Source of the DNA: Cyanobacterium aponinum PCC 10605
Lineage (GTDB): Bacteria > Cyanobacteriota > Cyanobacteriia > Cyanobacteriales > Cyanobacteriaceae
Reading direction: 5' to 3'
Length of the DNA: 64,000 bases
Assembly (NCBI RefSeq): GCF_000317675.1
Contig: NC_019776.1
Coordinates: forward strand, 1,240,001 to 1,304,000
This document shows, piece by piece, positions 62,386-64,000 of the stretch. Both the position numbers and the translations under genes were made by a program. How positions within the stretch are numbered: position 1 is the stretch's first letter; every line of letters begins with the position of its first letter. The notes beneath the pieces were generated by a model. The model searched no databases. It worked only from the letters and a program-made list of their open reading frames with translations, and was not told the DNA's origin.

Positions 62386-62943
62386 ATGAGTTTAATTACT
62401 ATTTTTTTGACTTCTTTTGGACTGGCAATGGATGCTTTTGCTGTTTCTGTGGGTAGCGGGATTAGCCTCAAAAAAGTAACTCTGAAAGATGCTATCATTA
62501 TCGGTACGTTTTTTGGCGGATTTCAGTTTTTTATGCCCTTAGTTGGCTGGTTTGCAGGGTTAAGTTTTCGGGAATTTATTGTTAGTTTTGATCATTGGAT
62601 TGCCTTTGGTTTATTAAGCATCATTGGTGGTAAAATGCTTTATGAGGCTTGGCAAGAAGAAGATGAAGAAGAAGTAGGTACAGACTTCCGCAACTTATAT
62701 GTTTTGTTAACCTTGGCCATTGCTACCAGCATAGATGCTTTAGCTATAGGTTTGGGTTTTTCTGTGATTAAAACTCCCATTATTACTGCCGCCGTCATTA
62801 TTGGTATTATCACCTTTTTGCTTTCTTTTTCAGGTGTATTTTTAGGAAGTAAATTCGGTCATTTATTTGAGAAACAAGCGGAAATAATTGGTGGTTTTGT
62901 ACTGATAGGCATTGGTTTTAAAATTTTATTAGAACATCTTTAG
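62386..62943 (+). CDS. mntP: Manganese efflux pump MntP
   Basis: MntP exports Mn(II) across the inner membrane when it is in excess. These 185 residues have six hydrophobic segments and the two signature Asp-containing motifs, GLAMDAFAVSVGSGI and ATSIDALAIGLGFS, whose Asp residues line the ion path. An acidic loop EEDEEEVGTD lies between segments 3 and 4. It is cotranscribed with the S4-domain gene (gap 20 bases). No manganese riboswitch was recognised in front of either gene. Confidence 0.9.
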   Translation: MSLITIFLTSFGLAMDAFAVSVGSGISLKKVTLKDAIIIGTFFGGFQFFMPLVGWFAGLSFREFIVSFDHWIAFGLLSIIGGKMLYEAWQEEDEEEVGTDFRNLYVLLTLAIATSIDALAIGLGFSVIKTPIITAAVIIGIITFLLSFSGVFLGSKFGHLFEKQAEIIGGFVLIGIGFKILLEHL

Positions 62944-62996
62944 AAATTTATATTCATTTCAACATTTTTTGTTTTTTAAACAGACTAAAAATATAG

Positions 62997-63887
62997 TTAG
63001 CTCACTTTTTCTAACCATTTTTCAAAATCAGATATATTTTCAAAATCGAATAAATCTTCTGCTAAAGATTCTAATTGAGGAATAGAGAGCGATCGCACTT
63101 TCTGTTTTTGATTTTCAGTTAAACTACCGAAACGGCGATTTAATTGACGAATCAGCAAATTGGCTTCTCCTTCTTCTAAACCTTTTTGTATGCCCTCTTC
63201 TAAACCTTTTTGTATCCCTTCTTCTTTAGCCTTATCTTGCCAGTATTTGACTAAGGTTTCGTAGGCATCTAATTTGGGCATAGTGGCAGTTTTTAAATCA
63301 AACATAGTCAATATATCCTCTGTTTTTAATTGCGGTAATTTACTTTTTAGTATAGCTTCGATTAAGGTGAATTGTCTCTGGAAGTCTTCTTCTGTTTTAG
63401 CACTACTTAACACAAGATTTCCTAAATGTTTTATCTCAGAATTTGGACTAACAATTAATCTGAGTAAAGCTAAATTAGGGCTTAATTTTTCTATATTTGA
63501 TAATTCTTCTAAGTATAATCTAGTAATATTATTATTCAATAATATTTGATAAGGAACTTCTGAACCTAAATCATTATTTTTGTTTTTTAGTATTAATAAA
63601 CCTTTCCATGGTCTCTTGATTTCATATTGACTTAAATAGAGAAATATTTCTGCGAAATATCGATGATAGAATTTTATATCTTTTTGCATTTGTGCTTCTA
63701 AAAAGACTAATGGAATATTTTTATCATCAGATAAAGGAGTTAAGAGTCCGTCTAAACGAAATTCTGTATCTTTAACGACTGGTGCTGTATATTCAAATTG
63801 ACAGTTACTGGGAATTTCAGGTAATAATTCGTTAATTAAACTAGGTTGATTAATAAATATTTGGTAAAAAAGTTTATCAGTTTTCAT
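62997..63887 (-). CDS. Rpn/DUF2887-family PD-(D/E)XK nuclease-like protein
   Basis: These 296 residues belong to the group annotated as DUF2887 or Rpn-type recombination-promoting nuclease. The start is MKTDKLFYQIFINQPSLINELLP. The nuclease-like core has FRLDGLLTP followed by PLVFLEAQMQ (Asp and E-x-Q of the PD-(D/E)XK site), then KFYHRYFAEIFLYLSQY. Near residue 228 a short repeat KGLEEGIQKGLEEG forms a charged coiled coil. These proteins are numerous in cyanobacteria; their true role is uncertain. Its start overlaps the end of the preceding epimerase gene by 11 bases. Confidence 0.85.
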   Translation of the reverse strand: MKTDKLFYQIFINQPSLINELLPEIPSNCQFEYTAPVVKDTEFRLDGLLTPLSDDKNIPLVFLEAQMQKDIKFYHRYFAEIFLYLSQYEIKRPWKGLLILKNKNNDLGSEVPYQILLNNNITRLYLEELSNIEKLSPNLALLRLIVSPNSEIKHLGNLVLSSAKTEEDFQRQFTLIEAILKSKLPQLKTEDILTMFDLKTATMPKLDAYETLVKYWQDKAKEEGIQKGLEEGIQKGLEEGEANLLIRQLNRRFGSLTENQKQKVRSLSIPQLESLAEDLFDFENISDFEKWLEKVS

Positions 63888-64000
63888 TTTTTATCATTTC
63901 ATTAAACCAATCCGCTGTCATTTTTATCCCTTCATCTACGGTATAAGGAGGTTGCCAATTAAGGATTTTTCTAATCTTACCACTATCCACCTGCAATGAT
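63877..64000 (-). CDS. NAD-dependent epimerase/dehydratase family protein, C-terminal part
   Basis: The frame that enters from the window's right edge reads SLQVDSGKIRKILNWQPPYT and then VDEGIKMTADWFNEM before a TGA at 63877. This is the normal end of sugar-nucleotide 4-epimerases of the extended SDR family (VD-x-x-KIR-x-x-L-x-W-x-PPY). Only about 40 residues are in the window. The stop overlaps the ATG of the Rpn-like gene (ATGAAAACTGA). Confidence 0.75.
   Translation of the reverse strand, partial: SLQVDSGKIRKILNWQPPYTVDEGIKMTADWFNEMIKNEN

Overview
The window is chromosomal DNA from an AT-rich unicellular cyanobacterium, probably of the Cyanobacterium/Geminocystis type (the lineage is an inference). 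Supporting signs are frequent HIP1-type octamers (GCGATCGC), a tmRNA with the cyanobacterial tag ANNIVPFARKAAPVAA, acyl-ACP reductase, a carotenoid oxygenase, an SLH/OprB-type porin, a photosystem II S4-domain protein, and intergenic regions full of short heptamer-like repeats.

Layout. 1-16.7 kb: the 3' part of nagA, a 2954-residue mosaic surface/secreted protein, a shortened OvoA-type sulfoxide synthase, an IS630 element sitting inside an older 0.2 kb inverted-repeat element, Dps, a NarL-type regulator, pheS and a glycosyltransferase. 16.8-26.5 kb: an acidic coiled-coil membrane protein, pgk, a universal stress protein, infC, two LIV/Nat-type permeases on opposite strands separated by a prohibitin and ssrA, and an ORF-less group II intron.

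26.5-41.9 kb: the most interesting part, a RiPP (class II lanthipeptide-like) locus. A minus-strand operon (lanM, a 31-residue membrane peptide, a JmjC/cupin oxygenase) diverges from an array of six Nif11-leader precursor genes. None of the six precursors contains cysteine. All end in Lys-Trp (PKxKW or PNIKW). The LanM keeps its dehydratase residues, but its cyclase has lost two of the three expected zinc ligands. Downstream lie a winged-helix-like/metallo-beta-lactamase-fold protein, two 2OG-Fe(II) oxygenases, an unknown toroid-like protein and an MDR-family oxidoreductase. A tandem 10-bp direct repeat lies about 85-110 bp upstream of four precursors and, in degenerate form, of the metallo-hydrolase gene. 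I read this as a pathway that dehydrates Ser/Thr without making (methyl)lanthionine and then reduces or oxidises the peptide. The product would be a Cys-free, tail-conserved family.

42-46.9 kb: an accessory stretch with an AbrB/Doc toxin-antitoxin pair, a CopA/CopB copper-resistance pair behind a TTTCAT-N5-TTTCAT box, a small His-rich exported protein and transposase fragments. 46.9-64 kb: an ExbB/ExbD-like pair, purK, a carotenoid oxygenase, a DUF4359-like protein with LptC, def, a porin, a beta-hydroxyacid dehydrogenase with a double-domain PPK2, an orphan MalG-type permease, aar, a PSII S4-domain protein with mntP, an Rpn/DUF2887-type protein and the tail of a sugar-nucleotide epimerase cut by the window edge.

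Three dispersed inverted-repeat families, one of them apparently mobilised by IS630-type transposase at TA targets, tie the intergenic regions together. No CRISPR array, rRNA or tRNA gene was recognised.
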